Source: Falsiroseomonas sp038250135
GTDB taxonomy: Bacteria; Pseudomonadota; Alphaproteobacteria; Acetobacterales; Acetobacteraceae
Reading direction: 5' to 3'
NCBI GenBank assembly: GCA_038250135.1
Contig: JBBSCP010000210.1
Location: 1 to 8,410, forward strand
DNA length: 8,410 bases
In this document: positions 1-6,619 of the stretch, piece after piece
How the letters are laid out: each line of letters begins with the position of its first letter
How positions within the stretch are numbered: the first letter of the stretch is position 1
The notes under the pieces: generated by a model
What the model was told of the DNA's origin: nothing
The model's database searches: none
What the model saw: only the letters and a program-made list of their open reading frames with translations
Program-made: the position numbers and the translations under genes

Positions 1-163
1 CCTTACGTCGGGTTCTGAAGCTGTCCTTCCCCGCGGTGCGGATGAGGTTCACGGCCATGTGTCTGAAGGCGGCCATGTATTTGGCTCCGCTTTCGGCACG
101 AAAGCGCAATATGTCGTCTTGGAAGGCGACGTCGAGCACCCTTTGGAGACGGTTCTCGATGCC
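1..163 (-). pseudogene. ISAs1-family transposase fragment, C-terminal part
   Basis: Reading the minus strand from position 163 gives an open peptide that begins GIENRLQRVLDVAFQDD and continues through FRHMAVNLIR to the window edge. This resembles the conserved C-terminal block of ISAs1-family (H-repeat-associated) DDE transposases, which typically reads HWGIENxLHWVLDVxFxED, then a stretch ending in LRxxALNLL. The Glu of the IEN motif is the expected catalytic acid of that block. The codon just before GGC (164-166) is an in-frame TAG, and the peptide upstream of it does not resemble a transposase. The N-terminal and central domains are therefore missing, and the copy must be inactive. The C-terminus may continue beyond base 1. 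No terminal inverted repeat or target duplication is visible. The family assignment is from motif recall and is fairly secure; the exact breakpoint is approximate. Confidence 0.75.
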
Positions 164-185
164 CTACAGCGTTATCCGTTCAAAC

Positions 186-204
186 GTCGCGGCCGCGCCG
201 CGAC
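186..204 (-). terminator. GC-rich hairpin downstream of ilvE, possible terminator
   Basis: GTCGCGGC and GCCGCGAC form a perfect 8-bp stem around a 3-nt loop, starting 38 nt after the ilvE stop. On the minus strand it is followed by GTTTGAAC, which has only three consecutive T residues. It is a plausible but imperfect intrinsic terminator for ilvE. A second small dyad, CAGTT-AG-AACTG (206-217), lies between it and the ilvE stop. Position supports a terminator role; the weak U-tract argues against high efficiency. Confidence 0.4.
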
Positions 205-242
205 CAGTTAGAACTGATTTCGTGCTATAGATTCAATGGTGT

Positions 243-1316
243 CTAGAGCAGCGCGGTGGTCCAACCATGCGGGTCGTTGCTGCGGCCGTACTGGATGCCG
301 ATGATGGCGTCGTAGAGCTTCTTCGTGAGTTCGCCCGTCTCGCCGCCATTGATCAGCATGTCCTGGCCCTTGTATCCGAGCGTGCCGACCGGCGAGACCA
401 CGGCGGCGGTACCCGTGCCCCACATCTCACGCAGCGTGCCGGCAGCGCCGGCGGCGATCACCTCATCGATGGTGATGGCGCGCTCGCTCACCGCGAGGCC
501 CCAGTCGCGCATCAGCGTCAGCACCGAGTTGCGCGTGACGCCATCGAGGATCGTGCCGGCGAGAGGGGGCGTGATTACCTCGTCGCCGATCCGCACCATG
601 ATGTTCATGGTGCCGACCTCGTCGAGGTATTTGCGGTGCACACCATCGAGGTAGAGCACCTGCGTGTAGCCTGCGGCGGCTGCATCCTGTTGGCCGGAAA
701 GGCTGGCTGCGTAGTTGGCCGCCGTCTTGGCCTCCCCCGTGCCGCCCTTCACGGCGCGCACATGGGTATCCGACGCCAGGATTCGCACCGGCTTCACGCC
801 TTCCTTGTAGTAGCCGCCGACTGGCGAAAGGATCAGGAAATACAGGTAGCTATGCGCCGGATGCACGCCGAGCATCACGTCGGTCGCGATGATCGTGGGG
901 CGCAGGTACAGCGAGGTGCCGGCTTTCCGCGGCACCCAGTCGGCCTCGAGGCCGACCAGAGCGTCGAAGCTGGCGCGGATGATATCCACCGGCAATTCGG
1001 GCATGCACATGATGTGCGCCGAGCGGTTGAAGCGCGCCGCGTGGCGGTCCGCCCTGAACAGGCGGATCGTGCCGTCCTCGCCCCGAAACGCCTTGAGGCC
1101 GTCGAAGATCGCCTGGCCGTAATGCAGCACCGAGGTGGCGGGGTCGAGGCTCAGCGGGCCATAGGGCTCGATGCGCGGATTGTGCCAGCCCTGGCCTTCC
1201 TCATAATTCATGAGGAACATGTGGTCCGTGAGGACCTTGCCGAAGGTCAGGCTGTCATCCGAAGGCTTGGCCTTCGGTGCGGTGTTGCGGGTGATCGGAA
1301 AGTCGCCGTTTTTCAT
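243..1316 (-). CDS. ilvE: Branched-chain amino acid aminotransferase
   Basis: This 357-residue protein matches the PLP-dependent class IV (fold type IV) branched-chain aminotransferases of the longer, type II subgroup. These catalyse reversible transamination of leucine, isoleucine and valine with 2-oxoglutarate in the cytoplasm, the last step of branched-chain amino acid synthesis. Visible family features are the N-terminal substrate-side segment HYGQAIFDGLKAFR (residues 65-78), the PLP-binding lysine Lys197 in GEAKTAANYAAS, the signature LDEVGTMN (231-238) with Glu233, and the C-terminal GTGTAAVVSPVG stretch. Length is normal for the subgroup. The ATG start is supported by AGAGG (1324-1328) seven bases upstream. 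The gene is the last of the minus-strand series. It lies 88 nt after the acyl-CoA dehydrogenase-fold gene, so it may be transcribed separately. A D-amino acid transaminase or aminodeoxychorismate lyase is unlikely given the length and the EVGTMN signature. Confidence 0.95.
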   Translation of the reverse strand: MKNGDFPITRNTAPKAKPSDDSLTFGKVLTDHMFLMNYEEGQGWHNPRIEPYGPLSLDPATSVLHYGQAIFDGLKAFRGEDGTIRLFRADRHAARFNRSAHIMCMPELPVDIIRASFDALVGLEADWVPRKAGTSLYLRPTIIATDVMLGVHPAHSYLYFLILSPVGGYYKEGVKPVRILASDTHVRAVKGGTGEAKTAANYAASLSGQQDAAAAGYTQVLYLDGVHRKYLDEVGTMNIMVRIGDEVITPPLAGTILDGVTRNSVLTLMRDWGLAVSERAITIDEVIAAGAAGTLREMWGTGTAAVVSPVGTLGYKGQDMLINGGETGELTKKLYDAIIGIQYGRSNDPHGWTTALL

Positions 1317-1323
1317 GGCGTTG

Positions 1324-1328
1324 CCTCT
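1324..1328 (-). promoter_or_regulatory. Ribosome binding site of ilvE
   Basis: AGAGG on the minus strand sits seven bases before the ATG at 1314-1316. It supports this start over any internal methionine. Confidence 0.65.
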
Positions 1329-1374
1329 GCGCTGGTTTCCTGCCGGGTTTGGACTAGCACGCCCCGACTTATTG

Positions 1375-1391
1375 GGACAGACATGCTGTCC
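1375..1391. promoter_or_regulatory. Perfect dyad upstream of ilvE, candidate operator or leader hairpin
   Basis: GGACAG-ACATG-CTGTCC is a perfect inverted repeat with 6-bp arms and a 5-nt centre. It lies in the 88-nt gap between the acyl-CoA dehydrogenase-fold gene and ilvE, centred about 67 nt upstream of the ilvE start. On the minus strand it is followed by CAATAAGTCGGGG, which is not a U-tract, so an intrinsic terminator for the preceding gene is unlikely. A protein-binding operator or a weak leader stem-loop fits better. I see no convincing -35/-10 pair in the gap. The A/T-rich AAATAATAC just upstream could be a -10-like element, but it lacks a matching -35. Confidence 0.35.
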
Positions 1392-1404
1392 TGTATTATT
1401 TGCC

Positions 1405-2637
1405 TCAATCGGCGGCGAGCTTGCCCACCGCCTGTTCCTCGGCGATCAGCTTGAGGAAGCCATCGCGCGTCTGTGGCAGCTTGCGGCCCATGATCTGCTC
1501 GGCCACCTGGTTGCGCAGCACCTGCGCCGTGCCGCCGGCGATGGCGAACATCCTTGCGTCGCGCAGGTAGCGCTCCATCGGGTTGTCCTTGGAGTAGCCG
1601 GCCGCGCCCCAGATCTGCAACGCCTGGTTGGTCACGCGGATCGCCATTTCGCTGGCGAAGACCTTGGCCTGCGCGGCGGCGAGGCGATCGGGGAAGCCGG
1701 CCGGGCCGGCGCTGCGGGCAGCGCGTTGGATCAGGGCGCGCGCGGCCTCGATCTCGATGGCCATGTCGGCGAGCATCCAGGCGAGGCCCTGGAACTCGCC
1801 GATTGGTCGACCGAACTGCCGCCGCGCACCGGCGCGGGCAAGCGCATGATCCTGCGCGCCGGCGGCGAGCCCAAGTGCCACCGTTGCCGCGCCGACGCGC
1901 TGGCCATTATAGGCGTCGATCAGCCGCCCGAAGCCGCGCGACCAGCCACCCGGCGCTCGCAGCACCATCGCGTCCGGCACGACCAGGTCGCGTAACTCAA
2001 GCTCCGCCTCGGGCATGCCGCAGAGACCGAGCGAGGGGATGCGCCGTCCCACCATCAGCCCTTCCGGCGCGCCCTCCGCCTCCCGCACCACGAGGAAGCC
2101 GCCGATGCCCAGGAAGACGCCCTCCTCCATCACTCGGGCAAAGATCAGGTGCAGGCGGGAGACGCCGCCGCCGGTGATCCAGGTCTTGCGGCCATTGATC
2201 ACCCATTCACCGCCGCGCTTCACGGCCGTGGTCATCATCTCGGTGGCGGCCGAACCGGCCTCGGGCTCGGTGATGCAGATGGCGGGCTTGTCGCCGGCCA
2301 GCACCAGCCCGGCGGCGAGTTTCTTCTGCGCCTCGGTGCCATAGGCCATGATCGCACCGACCGCGCCCATATTGGCCTCGACCGCGATGCGGCCGCATAC
2401 GGCGCAGGCCTTGGAGAATTCCTCCACCACCAGCACCGCATCCATCACCGACCCGCCCGGCCCGCCCCATTCGCGCGGGATGGTCAGGCCCATGAAGCCG
2501 GCCTGCGTCATGCGGGCGACCATGGGCCAGGGGTAGGCGAGGCTGCGGTCGGTCTCCGCCGCCTGGACGGCCGCTTCCCGCGCGACTTCGCGGGCGCGAT
2601 CCCGCAGGGTGCGTTGCGCCAGATTGAGCCCGTCCAT
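1405..2637 (-). CDS. acd: Acyl-CoA dehydrogenase-fold protein, 3-sulfinopropionyl-CoA desulfinase (Acd)-like
   Basis: This 410-residue protein has the full acyl-CoA dehydrogenase fold. It has an N-terminal helical domain, the flavin-binding beta domain with CITEPEAGSAATEM (121-134) and WITGGG (153-158), and the C-terminal helical domain with RRQFGRPIGEFQ (272-283) and QIWGAAGYSKDNPMERYLRDARM (341-363). FAD binding is therefore expected. The catalytic acid is missing: the usual IYEGT reads IAGGT, putting Gly368 at the Glu position, and the alternative helix site used by isovaleryl-CoA dehydrogenase reads YNGQR, with Gln246. Arg83, in CGRIAVE, aligns with the acyl-pocket residue Gln95 of medium-chain dehydrogenase. 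The same Gln/Gly/Arg trio (Gln246, Gly366, Arg84) is reported for Advenella mimigardefordensis Acd, which converts 3-sulfinopropionyl-CoA to propionyl-CoA and sulfite without oxidising it. I infer a desulfinase-like role. The ATG at 2635-2637 is preferred because GGGGGAG lies 8 nt upstream; a GTG three codons earlier would overlap the preceding stop but has no spaced ribosome binding site. Confidence 0.8.
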   Translation of the reverse strand: MDGLNLAQRTLRDRAREVAREAAVQAAETDRSLAYPWPMVARMTQAGFMGLTIPREWGGPGGSVMDAVLVVEEFSKACAVCGRIAVEANMGAVGAIMAYGTEAQKKLAAGLVLAGDKPAICITEPEAGSAATEMMTTAVKRGGEWVINGRKTWITGGGVSRLHLIFARVMEEGVFLGIGGFLVVREAEGAPEGLMVGRRIPSLGLCGMPEAELELRDLVVPDAMVLRAPGGWSRGFGRLIDAYNGQRVGAATVALGLAAGAQDHALARAGARRQFGRPIGEFQGLAWMLADMAIEIEAARALIQRAARSAGPAGFPDRLAAAQAKVFASEMAIRVTNQALQIWGAAGYSKDNPMERYLRDARMFAIAGGTAQVLRNQVAEQIMGRKLPQTRDGFLKLIAEEQAVGKLAAD

Positions 2638-2642
2638 GCCCG

Positions 2643-3329
2643 TCACTCCCCCAAACGCGCTTCGATCGCCGCGGCGGCGGCCTTGTCGAGCTTCAGCGCC
2701 TTGGCCAGCGCATCGAGCCAGGCGCGTTCGGCCGCGCTCAGCGTGCCGGCCCCGGCCACCGCGGCGGCGTAGAGCCGCGCTTTCAGCATGGAATCCGTGG
2801 CCTCCCGCGCCAAGGCCTCCACGGTCATGGGCTTGTCGAAATCGGCCAGCACGAAGTCGCGCTCCTCGACCGAAAGGCCGGCGGTGTCGAGTTGCCCCGC
2901 GATGGCGCGGCGCTCCGCGGCGTCCAGCGCACCATCGGCCCGCGCCGCGGCAACCATGGCGCGGATCATCAGCAGACCCTCTGCGGCCTCCGCCTCCGGC
3001 GCCTCGGGCTCCGGCTCGGGCGCCTGGGGCGGCACAGACCAGGGCGAGGCGCCAGCGTTCGGCATGCGGCGCGGCGGGGCGGGCGGCGGCACGGTCCAGG
3101 GAGCAGAGTCACGACGCGGGGCGGGCGATTGGGCCGGCGCTGGCGCCGATTGGCCCTGGCTGCCGCGCATCATCGCCTCGACCGCGACGCCGGCGATGGC
3201 GCCGATGGCGCGTCCGAGCTGCGCGTTGCCGCTGCGGCTGTTCATCAGGTTCGGCGCGCTGCGCCGCCGCCGCCGGGGCGGTTGCGCGGCGCCACCGAGC
3301 AAAGCGCCCAGAACCCTGCCGAGATCCAT
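2643..3329 (-). CDS. DUF533 (YebE-like, TerB-fold) protein
   Basis: This 228-residue protein has three parts. The N-terminus MDLGRVLGALLGG is typical of DUF533 proteins. The middle (about residues 57-115) is rich in proline, alanine and glutamate and probably disordered. The C-terminal helical domain (about 117-226) reads LLMIRAMVAAARADGALDAAERRAI and later GTLSAAERAWLDALAKALKL. The ADGxLDxxER motif is the acidic motif shared by DUF533/YebE and TerB-like domains and may bind a divalent metal. A short hydrophobic stretch near residues 40-53 (GRAIGAIAGVAVEA) could associate with membrane but is too short to call a transmembrane helix with confidence. The molecular function of the family is not established; E. 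coli YebE is described as an envelope protein. The start is supported by GGGAGG (3337-3342) seven bases upstream. It follows the AsmA gene by 30 nt and precedes acd by 5 nt. Confidence 0.8.
   Translation of the reverse strand: MDLGRVLGALLGGAAQPPRRRRRSAPNLMNSRSGNAQLGRAIGAIAGVAVEAMMRGSQGQSAPAPAQSPAPRRDSAPWTVPPPAPPRRMPNAGASPWSVPPQAPEPEPEAPEAEAAEGLLMIRAMVAAARADGALDAAERRAIAGQLDTAGLSVEERDFVLADFDKPMTVEALAREATDSMLKARLYAAAVAGAGTLSAAERAWLDALAKALKLDKAAAAAIEARLGE
2646..2652 (-). promoter_or_regulatory. Ribosome binding site deciding the acd start
   Basis: GGGGGAG on the minus strand ends 8 nt before the ATG at 2635-2637. It directly abuts the alternative GTG (2644-2646), which is too close to be used efficiently. 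It lies inside the last codons of the upstream DUF533 gene, consistent with coupled translation. Confidence 0.65.
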
Positions 3330-3336
3330 TCCTTCG

Positions 3337-3342
3337 CCTCCC
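3337..3342 (-). promoter_or_regulatory. Ribosome binding site of the DUF533 gene
   Basis: GGGAGG on the minus strand is seven bases before the ATG at 3327-3329, within the 30-nt gap after the AsmA stop codon. Confidence 0.7.
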
Positions 3343-3359
3343 GCGCCACAGAACGCACT

Positions 3360-5615
3360 TTAGCGCGGTTGCGGCCCCGCAACACCCCCGCGCGCCACGG
3401 CCAGCGTGGCCTCGCAGGCCGAACCGCTCTGAACACCGAGCCCGCCGCCGACGGCACCACCCAACGCCTCGGCCAAGCCCAGCAACGTGCGATCCGGGGT
3501 GCGCTGGCGCGACAGCAGCGCGCCGAGGCCCGCCGCCGCCGCAGCCGCCGGGTCCACGCCGATGCGCGGGGCGCGCCAGGAGCCCACGATGTTCACCGGC
3601 GCGCGGACGGAAATTCGCCCCGGGCGCAAATCCGCGAGCAGTCGCAGCGCCAGTGTTTCCTGCCCCAGATCCACCGTGCCGCCGCCCCCCACCGTGCCAA
3701 GCGCACCTTCGAGGTTGAGCGTGGCGAGGCGCAGCACCCCTGCCTCGGCCGGGGCACGCAGCGCGAAGCAACGCACCGCGATGTCGCCCGGCGGCAGCCC
3801 ACCTGGGGCGAGAGTTTCGAGCACGCCATTCGGGACGCTGCGCAGCGCGTCACGCGACAGCGCCCCATCGACCATCGCCAGACCCAGATGCCCCGCGAGG
3901 CTGCCAGCCCATGCACGCGTCTCGGCGCCGACGCCGCGAAGGTCGGCGTTGATCTGCACGGTGCCGAGCAGCCAAGGCGTCGCGCCCACGGCGCGAGTCA
4001 CCATCGCGAGGTCAAGACCCTCGGACCGGGCAACGACGCGCAGGCTGGGCGGCGAGGCGATGGCGTCGGCCTCGATCTCCAGCGCCAGAGGGCCGGCCGG
4101 GGTGGTCGCCGTGAGGGGGGCGATGCGCGCCTTGCCCTCGGCCAGCACCAGCTTCAACGCGATGTCGCGCGTGGTAGCGCCCTGCGTGGTCAGGGCGGCG
4201 ATCCGCAGATCGAGATCCGCATCCGCCGCGCGGAGGGCCTCGAAGGGGATCGGCAGGCTCGGAATCATCCGTGTCGATGGTGGTGCCGGCGCTGCGGCGG
4301 GCGCAGCCGGCGCCGAGGGGGCCGAAACCGGAGCGGGGACGACGCGCAGCGCATCGAGGTCGAGTTTTGCGAACGCCAGCCGCCCCGTGACGGCCGGGCG
4401 TGGCGCGCGGCGCAGGTTCAGCGCGCCGGCCAGCTCCAGTGCAGAGCTGGTGAGGGTCAGGTCGGTCACCTCCAGCGCGGCCGGCCCGCCTTGCAGCCGC
4501 GCCCCGCCGCGCAGCGCGGTCAGCGCCGGCAGAGGCGAGCCCGCCAGCGGCGAGAGCGCGGCGAGGTCCGGCACTTCCAGCGCCACCAGCACATCCGCGC
4601 CATCCAGTGCGCGCCATTGCGCCAGCGCGCCGCGCAGAGTGGCGCGCGCATCGGCAGCACTGAGCGTCAGATCCAGCGGCAAGGCCCCACGCGCCGCGCC
4701 GAGCAGGATGCCCGGCGTGCCGAGCTGCCCGGCGAGGCCGATCGGCGTGCCGTCAAGGCTCGCCTCTGCCCGCAGATGAAGAGGCGAATCGAGCGTCGCC
4801 GCGCTCGCCTCCAGCGCCGAGAGCCGCAAACCGGGCCGCCAGGTGCCCAGATCGGCTGCGGCGAGGCGCAGCGTCAGGCCACGCAGCGCGTCCGACAGCG
4901 TGAAGGCAAGTTCTGCGCTGAGCCCGGCCACCCCGACCCGCGCCACCACCGGCCAGGGCTGCGCGCCGCGGAAGGACATCAGCGGCCCAGTCGTGGCGGC
5001 GAGCGTGATCGGCTGGCCGCGAACGCTGCCTTGCGCGGTGAGGCTGGCCGGCCCGCCGAGTGGCGCGCTGGCCTCCAGGCTGGTGATCTCAAGTGTCTCG
5101 GCAGCGGCGGCGGGGCCGCTGCGCCAGGCGATCCGCCCGCCTTCCAGCCGAAGCGATTCGAGGGCGAAGGTAAGCGGGCGGCGCGGCTCAGCCGGCGTGC
5201 CAGCAGATGGGCTGCCGGGCGCGGCCGCGCGGGTGAACAGCCAATTGCCCCGCCCCTCGGAATCGGGCTCCAACACCAGATCGGGCTGGTCGAGCACCAC
5301 CCGAGCAATGTCGAGCCGGCGCGAGAGCAGCGGCAGCAGCGCCACCTGAACCTCGACGCGCTCGGCCTGCAGCATCTCGGGGCGACTGCCGCCAGGGATA
5401 TTCGCCAGCGTTACGCCGCGCAGTTGCAGCGCCGGGCGGAGCGACAAGGCGAGCCGAATCTCCCGCACCGTGAAGGCGCGGCCGGTGGCGCGCTCGACTT
5501 CAGCGACCAGGCGTGGGCGCAGTGCTTCCGCGTCGAACAACAGCAGCGCAGCGCCGATCGCCAGGGCCGGCAGGCCGATGACCAGCCCGAGGACCCAGGC
5601 GATGCGGCGGTTCAT
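3360..5615 (-). CDS. AsmA-family protein
   Basis: This 751-residue protein starts MNRRIAWVLGLVIGLPALAI, with a single N-terminal membrane anchor or signal anchor (about residues 5-27). An AsmA N-terminal block follows, containing ATGRAFTVREIRLALSLRPAL and ARVVLDQPDLVLEPDSEGRGNW (about 43-125). Long runs of alternating hydrophobic strands come next, interrupted by a Pro/Ala linker (about 427-448). The C-terminal AsmA region has GTVQINADLRGVG, LRSVPNGVLETLAPGG and LRLLADLRPGRISVRAPVNIVGSW (about 551-680). AsmA-type proteins are elongated periplasmic proteins tied to outer-membrane assembly or lipid transport between membranes. The subfamily role here is unknown. The start ATG (5613-5615) overlaps the stop of the pseudouridine synthase gene as ATGA. 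There is no clear Shine-Dalgarno sequence, so translation is probably coupled. The open frame extends upstream into that neighbour, but this ATG is the one that gives the anchor at the N-terminus. Confidence 0.88.
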   Translation of the reverse strand: MNRRIAWVLGLVIGLPALAIGAALLLFDAEALRPRLVAEVERATGRAFTVREIRLALSLRPALQLRGVTLANIPGGSRPEMLQAERVEVQVALLPLLSRRLDIARVVLDQPDLVLEPDSEGRGNWLFTRAAAPGSPSAGTPAEPRRPLTFALESLRLEGGRIAWRSGPAAAAETLEITSLEASAPLGGPASLTAQGSVRGQPITLAATTGPLMSFRGAQPWPVVARVGVAGLSAELAFTLSDALRGLTLRLAAADLGTWRPGLRLSALEASAATLDSPLHLRAEASLDGTPIGLAGQLGTPGILLGAARGALPLDLTLSAADARATLRGALAQWRALDGADVLVALEVPDLAALSPLAGSPLPALTALRGGARLQGGPAALEVTDLTLTSSALELAGALNLRRAPRPAVTGRLAFAKLDLDALRVVPAPVSAPSAPAAPAAAPAPPSTRMIPSLPIPFEALRAADADLDLRIAALTTQGATTRDIALKLVLAEGKARIAPLTATTPAGPLALEIEADAIASPPSLRVVARSEGLDLAMVTRAVGATPWLLGTVQINADLRGVGAETRAWAGSLAGHLGLAMVDGALSRDALRSVPNGVLETLAPGGLPPGDIAVRCFALRAPAEAGVLRLATLNLEGALGTVGGGGTVDLGQETLALRLLADLRPGRISVRAPVNIVGSWRAPRIGVDPAAAAAAGLGALLSRQRTPDRTLLGLAEALGGAVGGGLGVQSGSACEATLAVARGGVAGPQPR

Positions 5616-6595
5616 GCGACGCGCCGGGCCTTTGGTGTGCGTGGCGCCTCGAAGCCGAAATAGGCGAAGGTTTCCTTCATGTGTGGCGGCGGCGCGGCCG
5701 CCACCTCCAACCAGCCACCGGCCGGGTGCGGCAGGCGCAGCGCGCGGGCGTGCAGGTGCAGCAGGTTCGGCAAATCCTCGAGATGCGCGGCCTGGCCGCC
5801 ATATTTCCCATCGCCGAGAATTGGGCAGCCCAGCGCCTCGGCCGCATGCACGCGCAGCTGATGCGTGCGCCCGGTCAGCGGCTTCATCTCCAGCCACGCC
5901 ACGCGGCGGCGCACCGCATCGAGCGTGGAGAAATCGGTGATCGCCTTGGTGCCCTCGGCAGCGCCGGGCTCGGCGGCGGTGGTGCGCTCGCCGCGCGGGC
6001 CGCCCTGCTTCACCAGGGACAGGTCGATGCGCCCGGCCGGGGGCGTCGGCTCGCCCACCACAACGGCCCAATAGGTCTTCTCGATGTCGCGCCCGCGAAA
6101 GGACCGCGCAAGGTGCGCGGCGGCGGCGGCCGTGCGGGCCAGCACCAGAACGCCGGAGGTGTCCTTGTCGAGCCGATGCACCAGGCGAGGGCGCTCGGCG
6201 GAGTCGAACATCAAGGCTTCGAGCATGCCATCGAGGTGCTTGCCGATGTTCGGCCCGCCCTGCACCGGCAAGCCATGCGGCTTGTCGATCACCAGCACGT
6301 CCCGGTCCTTGTGGATGACGAGCTTCTGCAGGTTGCGCGCATCGCGTTCATCGATGGGCTTGGGCGTGGGCGGGCGCAGCGCAGCCGGGTTGGGCGTGAT
6401 CGGCGGGATGCGCACCTGCTGGCCGGGCAGCAGGCGCGTATTCGCCTCCGCACGCTTGCCGTCCACGCGGATCTGCCCGGTGCGCAGCATCTTCTGGAGG
6501 GCGCCTTGCGTCAGGCTCGGGATGTGGCGCTTGAGCCAACGGTCGAGGCGGGTTTCGCCATCATCGGCGGCAACCTGTTTCGTCTGGAGTGTCAT
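5612..6595 (-). CDS. RluA-family (RluC/RluD-type) large-subunit rRNA pseudouridine synthase
   Basis: This 327-residue protein has an N-terminal S4 RNA-binding domain (about residues 15-66, LDRWLKRHIPSLTQGALQKMLRTGQIRVDG). The RluA catalytic domain follows, with VIDKPHGLPVQGG (102-114), the catalytic motif HRLDKDTSG (140-148) with Asp143 as nucleophile, and LTGRTHQLRVH (240-250). The family isomerises uridine to pseudouridine in RNA. With an S4 domain, the RluC or RluD type acting on 23S rRNA is likely, and RluC is the usual name for this alphaproteobacterial neighbour of crcB. The exact target base cannot be read from sequence. The ATG at 6593-6595 lies 24 nt after the crcB stop and has no evident Shine-Dalgarno sequence. 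The start is kept because the S4 domain begins about 15 residues in. Confidence 0.9.
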   Translation of the reverse strand: MTLQTKQVAADDGETRLDRWLKRHIPSLTQGALQKMLRTGQIRVDGKRAEANTRLLPGQQVRIPPITPNPAALRPPTPKPIDERDARNLQKLVIHKDRDVLVIDKPHGLPVQGGPNIGKHLDGMLEALMFDSAERPRLVHRLDKDTSGVLVLARTAAAAAHLARSFRGRDIEKTYWAVVVGEPTPPAGRIDLSLVKQGGPRGERTTAAEPGAAEGTKAITDFSTLDAVRRRVAWLEMKPLTGRTHQLRVHAAEALGCPILGDGKYGGQAAHLEDLPNLLHLHARALRLPHPAGGWLEVAAAPPPHMKETFAYFGFEAPRTPKARRVA

Positions 6596-6619
6596 TGGCG
6601 CGTTTTAGCACGAAATCGC

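Noticed and set aside
36..230. A 64-codon plus-strand open frame over the left edge
   Set aside because: It is the complement of the transposase fragment, which has clear family motifs on the minus strand. The plus-strand peptide has none.
1375..1400. The ilvE-upstream dyad as an intrinsic terminator of acd
   Set aside because: On the minus strand the stem is followed by CAATAAGTCGGGG with no T-run, and the 6-bp stem is short. An operator or weak leader structure fits better.
267..1995. Overlapping plus-strand open frames opposite ilvE and acd
   Set aside because: Their composition (Arg, His, Ala rich) and lack of motifs mark them as shadows of the minus-strand genes.
2638..2646. GTG start for acd overlapping the DUF533 stop (GTGA)
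   Set aside because: GGGGGAG directly abuts the GTG, leaving no spacing, whereas the ATG three codons later has ideal 8-nt spacing. The ATG numbering also brings the key residues close to those published for Acd.
2892..5663. A plus-strand open frame of 923 codons opposite the AsmA and DUF533 genes
   Set aside because: It is rich in Arg, Gln, Ala and Gly with no recognisable domain. It lies antisense to two well-supported genes. Long antisense open frames are expected in DNA this rich in GC.
5616..6071. Extension of the AsmA reading frame upstream by 152 codons, giving a 903-residue protein
   Set aside because: The extension overlaps the catalytic half of the pseudouridine synthase in another frame. 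It would bury the N-terminal membrane anchor and has no AsmA likeness.
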